Counted from the first letter of the stretch, positions 13,600-24,371 are shown. The stretch is DNA of 64,000 nt from Ligula intestinalis (GCA_036362985.1 JAYGXS010000001.1:46581379-46645378); one strand, 5' to 3'. Made by a program: numbers and translations. The notes: generated from the letters alone by a model not told the origin.

Positions 13600-15609
13600 A
13601 TGTAGACTTGCGCTGCATCTACCACACTCCGTACATGAATCCGATGTGTGTGCGTGTGTCGTAGCCCATTTTCGGATCCGGAGTCCCCGCCGGAATACAA
13701 CCCAGTAGTTGGAAGACGCAGAACAGCCGAGACCTCGACCGCGGGAGTGGGATGGTGTGGGTGCCTGGCTAGGAACTGCAGGCGAACAGATGCCGACAAT
13801 CATGCGGAGGAGCGTCGCAGTCGGGTATAGGCAGGTCGAGCCGGCGATGGTATTGGCGAAGAATTATTGAGTAGCCGCTGCGTAGTTGGGCCAGAGTGCA
13901 GCGAGTGACCATCAGGAGATGTTCTGAGGCCGTAATCGGAGGTGGATAGCCACCTAAAAGGACCGGGGATGATAACCTCGACAACGGCTCTCTGGTGGAG
14001 ACGCTGGAAGCCTGTCTTGGCGGCAGAGTCCTCACTGGGTAGATCCGAGGCGACAGTTTCCTTGTGGAGAGCTCGAATATACGGACGAAAGTTGCGGCTG
14101 GGCTCAGGAGCGTGGCAACGGTGGTGATTAGGATGGCCGGATTGTGAACACATCCACCATACCTGCTGGCCTAAGCGTTTGTTGTGAGGGGCCACCGGCA
14201 GGACAGAAGCCTATGCGTGAAGATGATCGATAGGCGACATTTTATAGCAGCCCGTGATCATGCGGAGGGCTGCGTTCTGTGCTGACTGGAGGCAACGGAA
14301 GCTGAAAGAGTTGATCGTAGGAGATGAGATTGGTGCCGCATAACTGAGGTGCGGCTTGGCCAGCGCTTTGAATGTGATCATCAGAGTTTCTTTGGTGCAG
14401 CCCCAGGATGTGCATGCTAGAACCTCGAGGACCTAGGTGCATCGGCTCACTTTGCTTGCGATCTTCCTCGCATGGTCCGCGAACGTGAAAAGTGGATCTA
14501 AACGGACGCCAAGGAGTTTGGGCTTGCGGATGAGTGGTAAGGGTGCCCCGTTGACGGTGACCGGGGGAAGATTGAACTCCTTCGGATCCAGCGTGAAAAC
14601 AGTGGCGGACGAGTTGGCTGTCGAGATTCTCATTCCACGCTGGGTGAAGAAGTTTTTGACATCAGGCATGAACTCCATAAGGAGCTACGCTGCCTGATCT
14701 ATGTAGTGGTGCCGACATAAGAACGTAAAGTCGTCCTCGTACGATACCACTTGCGCAGGTGTCTGAGGGAGTAGGAGCTCCCGCATGTAGAAGTAGAAGA
14801 ACGTCGGACTGACAACGGAGCCTTGAGTAACGGTGCAGGTCTGCTAACGGGGCTTAGAGAGAACGCCACGTAAAAGGATACGATCGTGGCGGCCACGGAT
14901 GTAAGCCGTCAACCCTTAGTCCAGGCCAGTCGGGGCGTTCAGAGAGATCAAGTCCTGCGGGGGCTGATCGTGGCGGACGTAGTCGAAGGCTCGTGACAGG
15001 TAAATTTAGACTGCCACTGTCTGCGAAGCGGACTTCTGTTGATTGAAGCCCTCGAGGATGGCGACGCTGAGCTCGAAAATCTCAATTGTGGTACCACGAC
15101 CCGATCGGAAATCGTATTGTTGGCACGACAGTTCCGCCGCGGACGTCAGAATTGGGTGGATAAGCCATCCCAGGATCTCCGCCAATGGACTGAGAAGGAC
15201 AATTAGGTGATAAGAAGTCGCTAGGCTGGGGGTCCTTGCCCTCTTTTACCAGAGGAGTAATGATTGACTGGCATCAGCACTCGGGGATGACTGAATTAGC
15301 CAGGGAAAGGTTAAGGAGGACAGCAAGGTAGACAGCCAACTTAGGACCGATGTGGCGCAAATGGATAGGCGCCAGGCCATCTGGTCTTAAGGCTTTCGAA
15401 GCTCTCGTTTTTTTGACAGCGGTAAGGATGGCATTGGCCGAAAAGGAAATCTCCGGGGGCGAGACTTTATGTAGGAGACGAAGAAGGGAACGCTGACTTT
15501 TGGGACTGGACACCGAACTGGGCGAATAGACTGGTTAGATTATCAGCCCGAGGCTTGGTCAGGTTACGTAGAAGTTTCCAATTGGCAGCTAAGTTACCGC
15601 GGAAATTGC

Positions 15610-16086
15610 AATTTGCAAATATGACAATGATGTTATACCATACTTCCGCATAGATACTAGCTAAAAGCCCAGACACGTATTTCGCCGATGTTTCTGCTAC
15701 TGCATGATACAGCAACGAGGGGTTCGGCTCTTCAGTAGGCTCCCAACGTTCTCTATGCGGTTTCTAGTATATGACCTCCAGATAATAATCAAGGAAATAA
15801 TCGCGGAAATTATTAGGTGCATGACATGGAAGTAGATGGACGGGACATGACTTTTAAGGGTCAGATCCTAGAGTTCGATGAACATTTTTGTCGAAGACAA
15901 TCAACTGCCGCGGAATAACCACGGAAATGTCCATTCCACAAACGAGTAGCACTACAAGTAGTGTGAATTCTATATGACAATGTTCATCGAACTCTAGGGT
16001 CTGACCCTTAAAAGTCATGTCCCGTCCACCTACTTCCATGTCATGCACCTAATAATTTCCGCGATTATTTCCTTAATTTGCAAATA
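15610..16086. mobile_element. 453-bp foldback insertion with a 12-bp target-site duplication
   Basis: The 12-mer AATTTGCAAATA occurs exactly at 15610-15621 and 16075-16086, and the 453 bp between them interrupts the LINE linker. Removing insert plus one repeat (465 bp, a multiple of three) rejoins collinear LINE sequence, so the 12-mer is a target-site duplication. Two 96-bp arms, 15791-15886 and 15979-16074, are inverted copies with two mismatches around a 92-nt spacer. The outer arm ends exactly at the duplication. There is no ORF of note and no terminal inverted repeat joining the two true ends. Confidence 0.88.
15791..16074. repeat. Long inverted repeat, 96-bp arms
   Basis: Arms 15791-15886 and 15979-16074 are 98% identical in inverted orientation (two mismatches, about 15836 and 15866). 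Transcript or single-stranded DNA could fold into a very stable hairpin. Confidence 0.97.
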
Positions 16087-16599
16087 GTTCGTACCAGCGT
16101 TAGCGTTTGCCGTCGTTGATGGTCTTGGTGATCCGGCCGTTCAGCTCGACGATGCGCAGGTCATTGGAATCATTTGCTCGGATATTTTCTTTCTCGCGTT
16201 CAGGCGAAGGGCTTCAGGCGGATAGTTAGGATGAAGTAGGGGAATACGACCGTTCGGAATGTTGTGACTTGCTGCTGCCAGAAGCAGTCGACGAAGGGCT
16301 CGCTCCGCCGTGTGGATACAGGTAGGAGGCGGTAGGCCATCGATCTCGGCATCGCATTCGGTGGTGAATGCAACCCAATCGGCTCGCTCGAAGTTAATGA
16401 AGTACCTGTTTTGGGCCTTGATATGGTTGGCGGCGATGGCCAATTCTAGCACTTTAGGTATGTGATCGTTCCCTTGACTGATTTCCATGCTCCAAATGGT
16501 AGAGGCTACCAGACTGAGACTAGTGAAGGAAACATCCGGCGAGCCGGGGCACCATTGGACGGGAGCCACTTTGGGCTGTCCTCGTCGAAGACTGCGAAG

Positions 16600-18825
16600 G
16601 GAGCGTGTTCTAATTAATAGGTCGGAGCTTCGCCCCGAGGATCGACCGCTAAGTTATAGCACAACAGGCCGAACGAACCAAAGCAGACGCGTCTACGACC
16701 GCGTTCTCACCCGCCCTCCCGGCGGCCAAGGTCTGCTACACCCATCTCTATACGTTGGATCAACTCTCCCCTCCGCCCAATCCGTGTTTTTGAATGACAG
16801 AGCAGCCCCTCCCGGCCACGCTGCTCCGACTCTTTATCCTCGCCGCCCCGGGCTGACACACCTAACCAGTCCATTAGCTTCGGGGACGGCATCTTCGTCT
16901 CAAACAACGGTCAGATTGCCGCAAAGATGAACTAACGGTTCTCGTCCCGCTCAGTGTCTAGTCCCAAAAGTCAGCGTTCCCTGCTTCGCCTATTCCAGAA
17001 GGCCCCGCCTTCGGATATTTCCTTCTCGGCCGATGCTACCCTCACCGCCGTCAAGAAAACGAAAGCCTTAAGACCGGATGGCCTGGTACCCATCCATTTG
17101 TGCCATATCGGCTCCAAGGTGGCTGCCTACCTGGCTGCCATTTTCAACCTTTCGCTGGCCAGTTCAAACATCCCCGATTGCTGGCGCCAGTCCATCGACC
17201 CACTGGTCAAAGCTGGCAGGGACCCCAGTCTAGCGACTTCGTATCGCCCTCCTCAGTCCACTGGCGAGGATCCTGGAACGACTATTCCACCCAATTCTGG
17301 CGTCTTCAGAGGATCTGTCTAGCCACCAACGTGGTTTCAGTTCGGGTCGTGGCGCAACATTGGTGCTCTTTGAGCTCAGCGACACCATCCTCGAGGGTTT
17401 CAATCAACAGAAGCCCGCTTCGTGAACCGTGGCAGTCTCAATTGACCTGTCACGAGCCTTTGACTGCGTCTGCCACGATCAGCTCCGGTAAGACTTGGTT
17501 TCCCTAAACGTCTCGACTGGCCTGGTCCGATGATTGATGGCTAACATCCGTGACCGCCACGATCATGACCTTTTCCGTGGCGCTCTCTCGAAGCCCCGTA
17601 AGCAGACTTGCAGCGTTCCTCAAGGCTCTGTGCTCAGTCCGACGCTGTTCAACATTTACATGTGGGACCTTCCACACCCTCCGGCACCTGCCAAAGTGGT
17701 ATCATACGCGGATGATTTAACCTTCTTCTGCCAGCACCATCACATTTATCAGGCTGCACGGGTCCCCTCGGAGTCCATGTCTGATGTTGTGGGCTTCTTC
17801 ACTCAGCGTGAGTTGACGATCTCGGCAGGAAAGTCGTCCGTCACTGTATTCACGCTGGACATGAAGGAGTTCAATCATCATCCGGCTATCATCGTCAATG
17901 GTGAGGCTTTGCCACTGGTCCATAAGCCCAAACTCCTTGGCGTCCGTTTAGATCCGCTTTTCACGTTCGCGGACCATGCGAGGGATGTCGCAAACAAAGT
18001 GAGCCGTTGCACCAAGGTCCTCGAGGCTCTAGCATTCACATCCTGGGGCTGCTCGAAAGAGACGCTGGCGACCACATTCAAAGCGCTGGCCAAGCTGCAT
18101 CTTACCTATGTGGCACCAGTCTGGTCTCAAACAATCAGATCCTCCAGCCTCCGCCGCCTTCAGTCAGCACAGAACGGTGCCCTCCGCACGATCAGGGGCT
18201 GCAAAAAAATGTCGCCTATCGATCACCTTCATGCTGAGGCTTCTGTCCTGCCGGTCGCCCCTCACAACAAAATCTTAGGCCAGCAGTTTTGGTGGATCTG
18301 TTCACAACCTGGCCATTCGATTCACCATCGTTGCAACGCTCCTGAGCCTAGCCGCAACGTTCGGCTGTCTATTCGAGCTCTCCACGAGACAGCTGTTGCC
18401 TCAACTCTCTCGGATCTACCCCTTGATGGCTCCGCCGTCAATACGGGCTTCTAGCGTCTTCACCAGAGAGCTGTTGTAGACGTAAAGTTGAGCTTCCACC
18501 CCTGGTCCTTCTGGGTTGCTATCCACCTCCGACTGCGGCCTCGGATTGACATCTCTCGAGGGTCACTCGCTGTACCCTGGCACAGCTACGCAGTGGCTAC
18601 TGCATGCTCCTTCACCAGTATCAACACCTACTCGATTCGTCCACTCCAGATAGTTGTTGCGACTGCAGCATCTCACCGCATGACTACCGTCACCTCTTCG
18701 CCTGCAGTTCCCGGCCGGGCACCCAACCCACCCCCGTGGACCTTTGGCTCAAGATGGCTGAGGTCGCGCCTTTTCTCCGTCTCACAACTACACCCAGTTT
18801 GGACTCCGGTGGGGACCCCTGATCC
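16600..18825 (+). mobile_element. Jockey/R1-like LINE (family B), + strand, inserted in the - strand copy
   Basis: The + strand carries a 5'-truncated copy starting in the linker (about 16600-16940). RT landmarks then follow: SSPKSQRSLLRLFQK (16957), TKALRPDGLVPIHLCHIG, an intact SVPQGSVLSPTLFNIYMWDL (about 17612-17671), an intact catalytic YADD (about 17706-17717), LLGVRLDPLFTFADHARD, and the C-terminal Cys-His motif with PHDYRHLFACSSRPGTQ (18660-18735). It ends near SLDSGGDP at about 18822. One or more frameshifts lie between 17250 and 17534; from 17534 to 18454 the frame is open for 306 codons. It is better preserved than the - strand copy, which fits a later insertion. Confidence 0.82.
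17534..18454 (+). pseudogene. LINE reverse transcriptase, C-terminal two thirds, open 306 codons
   Basis: Covers RT motifs from the PQGS block through YADD, the thumb region and the start of the C-terminal domain. All catalytic residues visible in this part (YADD) are intact. The N-terminal RT motifs lie upstream in other frames (16954-17322 and 17100-17507), so the protein is broken. The downstream Cys-His motif is in yet another frame past the stop at 18452-18454. Confidence 0.8.
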
Positions 18826-19162
18826 AACAAGGGCTACCAACCAACCACAGGTCGTGGTGCGTATTGAAGTCACCTAGCACCAAACTATCTCGAGAAGGTA
18901 AGTAGGGAGCGATGGACGTGGTGAAACGGGGAGGAGAACTAAAAGCTGGCGGGATGTAGATGTTCATGATGGTTAGTGGCGCTGGACCAATCTCTAGGAA
19001 AATTGTCAATACTTCCGTGAGGCCGGCATCAAGCAGAGGTAGCTGATGATGGGTCATGAATTTATCAACCAAGAAGGCCAAACTGCCAACTTTGTTGCGA
19101 CCGCGGTCACAAGTTACGATCGTTGATGGAGCTAGTCAACATTGCCTCTTGGATAGCCACTA
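18825..19162 (-). mobile_element. 5' endonuclease part of the split family-B LINE
   Basis: On the - strand the region encodes the first half of an APE endonuclease: VVAIQEAML (near 19155-19130, the catalytic Glu motif), SLAFLVDKFMTHHQLPLLDA (19088-19030), TIMNIYIPPAFSS, and VLGDFNTHHDLWL (near 18880-18840, the GDFN motif). The second half of the domain (GSPD and NDHIP) lies at 16569 and below. The two halves are separated only by the + strand LINE, which explains the split. The 5' end stops abruptly at a CR1 tail near 19163. Confidence 0.75.
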
Positions 19163-19340
19163 CAGTTAGTCAAAGTCAAAGTCAAATTTATTAAAGGAAA
19201 TATAGGCAAACGCCTTTGAACTCCTTCTTGGTACATAGGATTTAAGAAATGCATCGGCAAAGCCGAACATTCTAAAGAAGTCGTTGACACAATTTCAAAC
19301 GACTACTCGCTTGTTTCAAGTAAAAAACTCACACTCAGAT
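19163..19340 (-). mobile_element. CR1-like 3' end fragment with a GTCAAA tail
   Basis: On the - strand the sequence GGAGTTCAAAGGCGTTTGCC matches the 3' UTR end of the LINE at 2399-2420, and it ends in three copies of a GACTTT-type repeat at 19163-19182. Only the terminal part of an element is recognisable. Sequence between 19341 and 19804 cannot be assigned. Confidence 0.65.
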
Positions 19341-19804
19341 TACACGAGCCAGCAGTGTAACTGAGGAAGAATAGCAGACAGTGAAAAAACTCCTAAGGCT
19401 GGCTCATAAGTCAAAATGGAATGTCATTTTTGGTTTTTAGGAGAAAAACTGTCGCTCGTGGGGAAGCATGTGAATGATAGGGGCATGATGCTTCTGTGAA
19501 TGTTGACGGTAGCCATGGCGTCCATGACGAGTAATATCTACACCCGAAGGACCATACGAGGAGGAGACCTCGGAGTCACGAGAACGTCCCGAAGACCGGA
19601 GATGCGACCATGATACGCCTTTGCTGTGTCAAGAGCCGAGGAACCTACCACGTTGTCAGCAGTCGGTCGATACGAGAAAGGGTGTGACAGGGCCGCATAG
19701 CCTAGGACCATAGGTGTGATAGGTGCGTCCTCAGACACGATCGGCGCAGATCGCATAGTGAGTAGAGACAACATAGGTAGATAATGGCAGAGACTCATTT
19801 TGTT

Positions 19805-20440
19805 AATTACTAATAATAATAATACTACTTACAAATTACTATTAGTATATATTTATAGCATTTCTAGAATTTCAGGTTTTCGATGTAGAGCGCTTCAATT
19901 TTTAGAATCGGAATAGTTCAGTGATTGGATTTGGAGTACTTAATCGTGACGATACTCATTATATCGGTCTAGGTTTGCCTTAAAGACATCCACGGAAGGG
20001 GACATGACAATATCCGCAGGAAGAGCATTCCATGCCTGGATTACCCTCTTAGAGAAAAAGAATTTTCTTGGGTCAAGTCTTGCCCCAGTCACACGTAATT
20101 TGAGGGGGTGTCCTCGCAGCCTAGAGGTGGTGGCCCGCTCAAAGAAGTCATTTGTTTGGAGGCAGCAATCCTGACCACGCAACATGCGAAATGCCTGGAT
20201 TAGGTCCCCACGTATCTGCCTGTAATCCAGAGGAAACAAGTCAAGATTTACCAATCGGGTCTCATAAGGGAGGTTCCGTTGTCCTCGTACTAATTTTGTT
20301 GCGCGTCTTTGTACCCTTTCGAGGTTTTTTTGTCTTTGGCTGTCCAAGGTCTCCAGGCTTGGATGGCAAATTCCAGTTGAGGTCACACGAACGTGCTATG
20401 CGAACGCATAAATGTGAAGAGCTGGTCAAGCTTGCCGAGT
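19805..20440 (-). mobile_element. CR1-like LINE 3' fragment (C-terminal domain)
   Basis: The - strand frame 20386-19940 encodes ERVQRRATKLVRGQRNLPYE, DYRQIRGDLIQAFRMLRG, RLRGHPLKLRVTGARLDPRK and VIQAWNALPADIVMSPSVDV, closely following the C-terminus of the LINE at 1-2301. One frameshift near 20320 joins it to LEFAIQAWRPWTAKDKK upstream. The copy is 5'-truncated near 20440 and ends in an ATT-type microsatellite near 19806-19828. Open for about 140 codons, so fairly young. Confidence 0.82.
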
Positions 20441-21407
20441 AGGCCGTTGACGTTGAACCGTAAAAGCTTAAGGCCAGGCGGCGTGGCCAGTTTAGGAACT
20501 TCCGTGCGTGCAGACAGCTGAGGTGGGTGTGTGCTGGTGCTCCTAGTACTGCTTCGCTAGTCTCTGTGCGATGGATTCGCAGTTGACAGGACAGGCTGAT
20601 GCGTGAGGTGAATGCATGATCACAGGTCGGGATCACCTTTCGACCGTCAATGGCTGGCTGCTGACGTACAGCTTAAGTCACTTTGCCAACATATCCAGTG
20701 AAGAAACGGCACAAAAACACGACAGTTCGAAAATCGCATCCGACAAGGTGCACCATATGCTTCACAACTTGGTGGTGCAGGGACGGTGGCTTTCGTATGA
20801 AATAGTTTTTTGATGATAGTGCGCTTGCAATGCATCTACCACACTTCGTTAACCATTTTGTGCTCCATGTCAAGAAGAGAGAAGCTGTGTACGGCGCAGG
20901 TGGCTGGCGGGGCGTTGGCCTGTACCTACGCGCGGCACTACATCTCCCTCTGTTCGACATTTGTTATGAGAGCGCATCCTGAATGATGCTTGTTTTGCCT
21001 TGATTTCGCTTCCGCGCAGTTTCAGTGCGTTTAAAAGATGGTCCGTCTAAGGGACAACCGAGCACATTAAAGAATCCCATTCATCGCTGCAAAAATTAGT
21101 TTTAGGACTCCCCCACCATGATGTACTGATTTTTATCAGGAGCAGGAGCGGTAAGAATGGGTCAGACGGTTCTTCAAACAGTCGTGTGATTGACCGCCAT
21201 GAGCTTGCCTCTCATTGCGACCATGGTTTAAAAATATTAAGCTTGCATAGCTGGGAAGGGAAGCGCCTGGTGTACATGCGCCCTTAGGATTGCCGTAAAC
21301 GCCTCCTGAAATGGCCTTCGAACGATGGCCATACAGCCAATCAGGTTAACTACACAAACATGCTAACAACTGGGTTCACGGTGTGCGAGGTTGAAACTGA
21401 CGACAGC
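20441..21407. other. Repeat-rich spacer, no gene seen
   Basis: No ORF with recognisable content. A short sequence near 20825-20850 (GCATCTACCACAC core) also occurs near 13612-13630, so part of this stretch is probably repetitive. Confidence 0.4.
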
Positions 21408-21858
21408 CGTGTGGTGACTCACTCCACATAGGCGAGCATGTCCGAAGGCTCACTGCTGCTAACGCGTTCGTCCGCACTGGAGGCGGCCTCTGCAAAAGCC
21501 AATCACAGATCCGCAAAGGCTGGTCTCTCCCACCGGCGAATAGGACGCAGACACTCCTAGGTCCATGCAGTTTGGCTGGCCAATAAGCTTCAAGGCAACC
21601 AGACAATGCCCGTTCTCGCTGCTGCTTACATGCCTGCTGCTTACATGCCTGCTGCTAAAACCGCACTTGGACCGCGGCTGGCTCTCCTGCTGGTCGTAGG
21701 CTCGCCAAGTCAAATCTGTGTTCATCTATTCTCCTTTCCTTTGTATACACAATACATTCTTCCTACTTCTCCGGCCTTCACCGACTTCGCTCCTGCACTA
21801 AGAAACCATGGTCTGAAGATCGCAGTTGCTGGGTTTAACTCACTTAGCCCCTTGCGCT
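21408..21858 (+). mobile_element. Solo LTR, family A (Gypsy-like), copy 1
   Basis: About 450 bp closely matching 24372-24805 over its whole length, beginning TGTGGTGACTCACTCCAC and ending near CCCCTTGCG. The right part holds the family-A terminal module: TACACAATA, then a pyrimidine-rich block with CACCGACTTC, then GGTCTGAAGATCGCAGTTGC and TTAACTCACTTAGCCCC. A 15-bp unit (GCTGCTTACATGCCT) is tandemly duplicated at 21621-21650 and is single in the other copy. The TGT start and poly(A)-signal-like site suggest an LTR; no internal region lies on either side, so it is solo. Confidence 0.65.
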
Positions 21859-23495
21859 AGTCGTCAGCTTGACTATGTTTCCGTTCTCAGTTCGCTTCTC
21901 ATCCTTATTCAGATTGTCATGCCAGAGAAACCCCATTATCGCCAAACTACGATAAGTCAGCACCACCGAGACTGGTTATATAGAGTGAGGGTAGATTAAT
22001 TTTCTTCAGAGTCGAGGAAGAAGGTAGGAGCACGCGAATTAAGTAGTGTAGGGGGACAGCGGAAAAGTCCTTGGTTAGGGTTAGCCAGGTGCCACATCAA
22101 TCATCCCGCGAACTCTAGAAAATGTCAGCAATGTTGGCTCTAGATAACTACCAACATTATTGGACTGGAATAGCGAGCCCCATGAGGCGGGCTCTAGACG
22201 TCAGTAACACTCGAGGTTTGCCAGATTCTTCGCCGGTTTATTGGTGGGCCCCTTGGAGCAGGCACCTGCAAAGGTTTCCTCTCTTGCAACGCAGATAATC
22301 AGTACCACTGAGTCCATTAAACCAAAAGTGGATGGCCTGGGACGATAAATGGCTTATTTATACAGTTAAGAGCCAAGTGATCTGTTCAGCTTCCCAGAGC
22401 AAACTGTCTCCGAATAGGATGTTGGGAACCATAAGCAGCCGGGTTCCGGAAGAGGTGCAACGTTATTGAGCAAACAACCGTAGGGAGTCAATGAAGACAG
22501 GCTGAGACGGCTACTCTTTCTGTTTACTTCTAACCGTATGCCTAGCTATCCCTTCCAATCGATAATAAAACGGCGCTCGCTCACAGTTTAGTTTTACCCA
22601 ACGGTTCAGAATCACTGCAGAACCCGGTTCTTGTCTTTTCTGAGTCACTGTTGAGTTAGATCTAGTAGACGTTCAAAAAGGCGTCATTAATTGAAGATTT
22701 TAGTAAACTAGAAATACGCGTACCAGGGTCTTCTTGTTGTTCTTCGGAATCGAATAAGATTCTGGCAACACGAGGGCGTTCATCGACCAAATCTAGGATT
22801 TTGCGTCTCTCAGTGTACAAAATAAACCTCTAGATTTATCGGTGTGTTTGGCCCACGACCGTGAGAATTTTTGCTGAAATCGCTTATCCGATTAGCAATT
22901 AATAAGCATTCAAACATATATATGAAGGGCTGATGTTCGCTAAGTACTACTAAGGCTACTGCCTTGGCCTTGCCTTCTGTGCAGCATCGCGATATAGCAG
23001 CATCTTTCCGGTAAGTACTGTTTTGTTGTAATGAGTTTTGGGCGAATAAATGTGCTCTGCGGGTATGCGTCATACGAGCACTGCTAGTGAGCGATTTCAA
23101 TCGGAACTCTCCGATAATGATGTCGAGACATAGTAGGGGATCGGATGACTACTAAATACAGTATCGCTCGTGATAATCTCGAATCTGCCGTGTAGTCCGG
23201 CGTAATCTGCCTACAACCACATAAAAAGGCCACATGCTTGCAGGAAATCCCTAGTGTCCTACATAATCCCCACGTGATGGTGAGCAATTTGGCAAGCTCA
23301 TATTCCCATCTGTTATTTTTATTGCTTATTACTCGGCTACTGACACAGTTATAGGATATAGCAATATTAGTTGATTATGGAGCAGATTGCTTCCCTATTA
23401 GACAGTAGATGCCCCCTAAACCTAAAGATAGAGTTAGATACTGCAGAAATTTAGCCCAATAACGGCAAATGGCACCATGTGACAGAAGGACACGG
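21859..23495. other. Non-coding stretch, no gene recognised
   Basis: Only short open frames without family resemblance. No repeat match to other parts of the window was noticed. Confidence 0.45.
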
Positions 23496-23507
23496 TAATA
23501 ACATTTC

Positions 23508-23593
23508 TTAAGTTGGTTTGGCAGATTTGCTTAATTTGAGTTGACCCAAGTGTGGGTCAACTCAAATTAAGCAAATCTGCCAAACCAACTTAA
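23508..23593. repeat. Perfect 41-bp inverted repeat with 4-nt loop
   Basis: Arms 23508-23548 and 23553-23593 are perfect reverse complements around AGTG. The inner end of the arms carries TTGACCCA/TGGGTCAA, which is also the end motif of the element it belongs to. Perfect identity implies a recent origin or ongoing conversion between the arms. Confidence 0.98.
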
Positions 23594-23759
23594 TAATTAA
23601 GTCAACCTAGTGGTCATTCTGGTGGATTCTAGATGATTGCTTAGGAAATCCTGCTTGGGCAGTCAACTTGCTCCCGTATTGGTGGATTCCATATGAGCGA
23701 AAAGTTGAGCGGGTACTATCGATCCAAGTGTGATTAAACTCATGGCGTGAAACGGGCGT

Positions 23760-23836
23760 TTGTAGCTTAGCGGTAGAGCGTTAGCCTCCGGCAAAGGTTT
23801 TCTCTGATGCGCGGGTTCAAATCCCGCCAAACACCT
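23760..23836 (+). other. tRNA-like SINE promoter region
   Basis: The sequence reads as a tRNA gene with A-box TAGCTTAGCGGTAGAGCG and B-box GGGTTCAAATCCC inside a perfect GCGGG/CCCGC T-stem. The acceptor stem pairs GGCGTTT with AAACACC with one mismatch. The anticodon arm cannot be folded normally, so this is more likely a tRNA-derived SINE head than a working tRNA gene. It sits inside an insertion bounded by target-site duplications, which supports that reading. Confidence 0.72.
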
Positions 23837-23867
23837 TGGGTCAACTCAAAATAATAACATTTCGTCA

Positions 23868-24260
23868 ACCAATAAGATGACACAGCCTGGTGGATACCAA
23901 GGCAAGCTCTGATGTGCTCAAGACCTAAAACCTGTAATTTCTCGGAGTAGTTTAACTCCACATTCACACTCCTGTCGAGATCAAGGTGGTTTGAGCCCCA
24001 GCGTTAGCTCTAGTCAGCCTCACCTATGAAAAATGTCAGCACGAATGTTAGTACCAGCACTGGCTTGCATTGGAGAAAGCGATCAACGCCGGATCCATTC
24101 TGGTTTTCTTGACCCATCGTAAAGGTGAAAAGTGCAGCTGGCGTTAACTACGTCTGCTATCACCTTAAACTACTCCCTGTAGGCAGTCACCATCAGTGTA
24201 CAAATCTGTCGATGCATATGGTGTACTTAATCAAAATTGATGGTCAAAGAGTCAAAGCCA
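23868..24260 (-). repeat. Dispersed repeat R2, copy 1
   Basis: The reverse complement of this segment matches 29760-30340 collinearly, for example GGAGTGTGAAT, GGATCCATTCTGG (as its complement) and GCAGCTGGCGTTAAC. A B-box-like TGGTTTGAGCCCC on the + strand (near 23990) suggests a tRNA-related Pol III origin. No ORF. Confidence 0.75.
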
Positions 24261-24371
24261 GTATACGCAAAAAGTCGTGCAACATTTAGCAAACTTTTCT
24301 TTTATGCATTCACTTAAGAGAGGTTATACGAATTCGCACAATCGATAAGTATCTAACACAACTGTAAGTTA

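Larger units (their letters stand above)
13600..16600 (-). mobile_element. Jockey/R1-like LINE (family B), - strand, main 3' part of a nested element
   Basis: Reading down from about 16569: the end of an APE endonuclease (GSPDVSFTS, then QGNDHIPKVLEL where most enzymes have SDH), a linker (interrupted by the insertion at 15622-16074), the RT start SSPKSQRSLLRLLHK (15513), ASKALRPDGLAPIHLRHIGP, a mutated catalytic box SYEDD (near 14745), FNLPPVTVNGAPLPLIRKPK and LLGVRLDPLFTFADHARK (14678-14445), and a C-terminal Cys-His motif CDAPPHDCRHLFAC (near 13830-13790). It ends in a CA-rich stretch near 13640. Stops and frameshifts are frequent. Its 5' portion continues at 18825-19162, on the far side of a + strand copy of the same family. 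I use 'jockey/R1-like' loosely; the clade is not proven. Confidence 0.82.
23496..23863 (+). mobile_element. 344-bp tRNA-containing insertion with terminal hairpin and 12-bp target-site duplication
   Basis: The exact 12-mer TAATAACATTTC lies at 23496-23507 and 23852-23863. Between them is a 344-bp unit. It begins with a perfect 41-bp hairpin directly at the left repeat (23508), contains a tRNA-like sequence (23760-23836), and ends TTGGGTCAACTCAAAA directly at the right repeat. The duplication and internal Pol III-type promoter boxes mark it as a retrotransposed tRNA-derived SINE or related unit. The end motif TTGGGTCAACT recurs after a second tRNA-like sequence at 26456-26470. Confidence 0.85.

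Noticed and set aside
23760..23836. A functional tRNA gene
   Set aside because: T-stem and boxes look good, but the anticodon arm cannot form a normal 5-bp stem with a 7-nt loop, one acceptor pair is mismatched, and the unit lies inside a duplicated-flank insertion.
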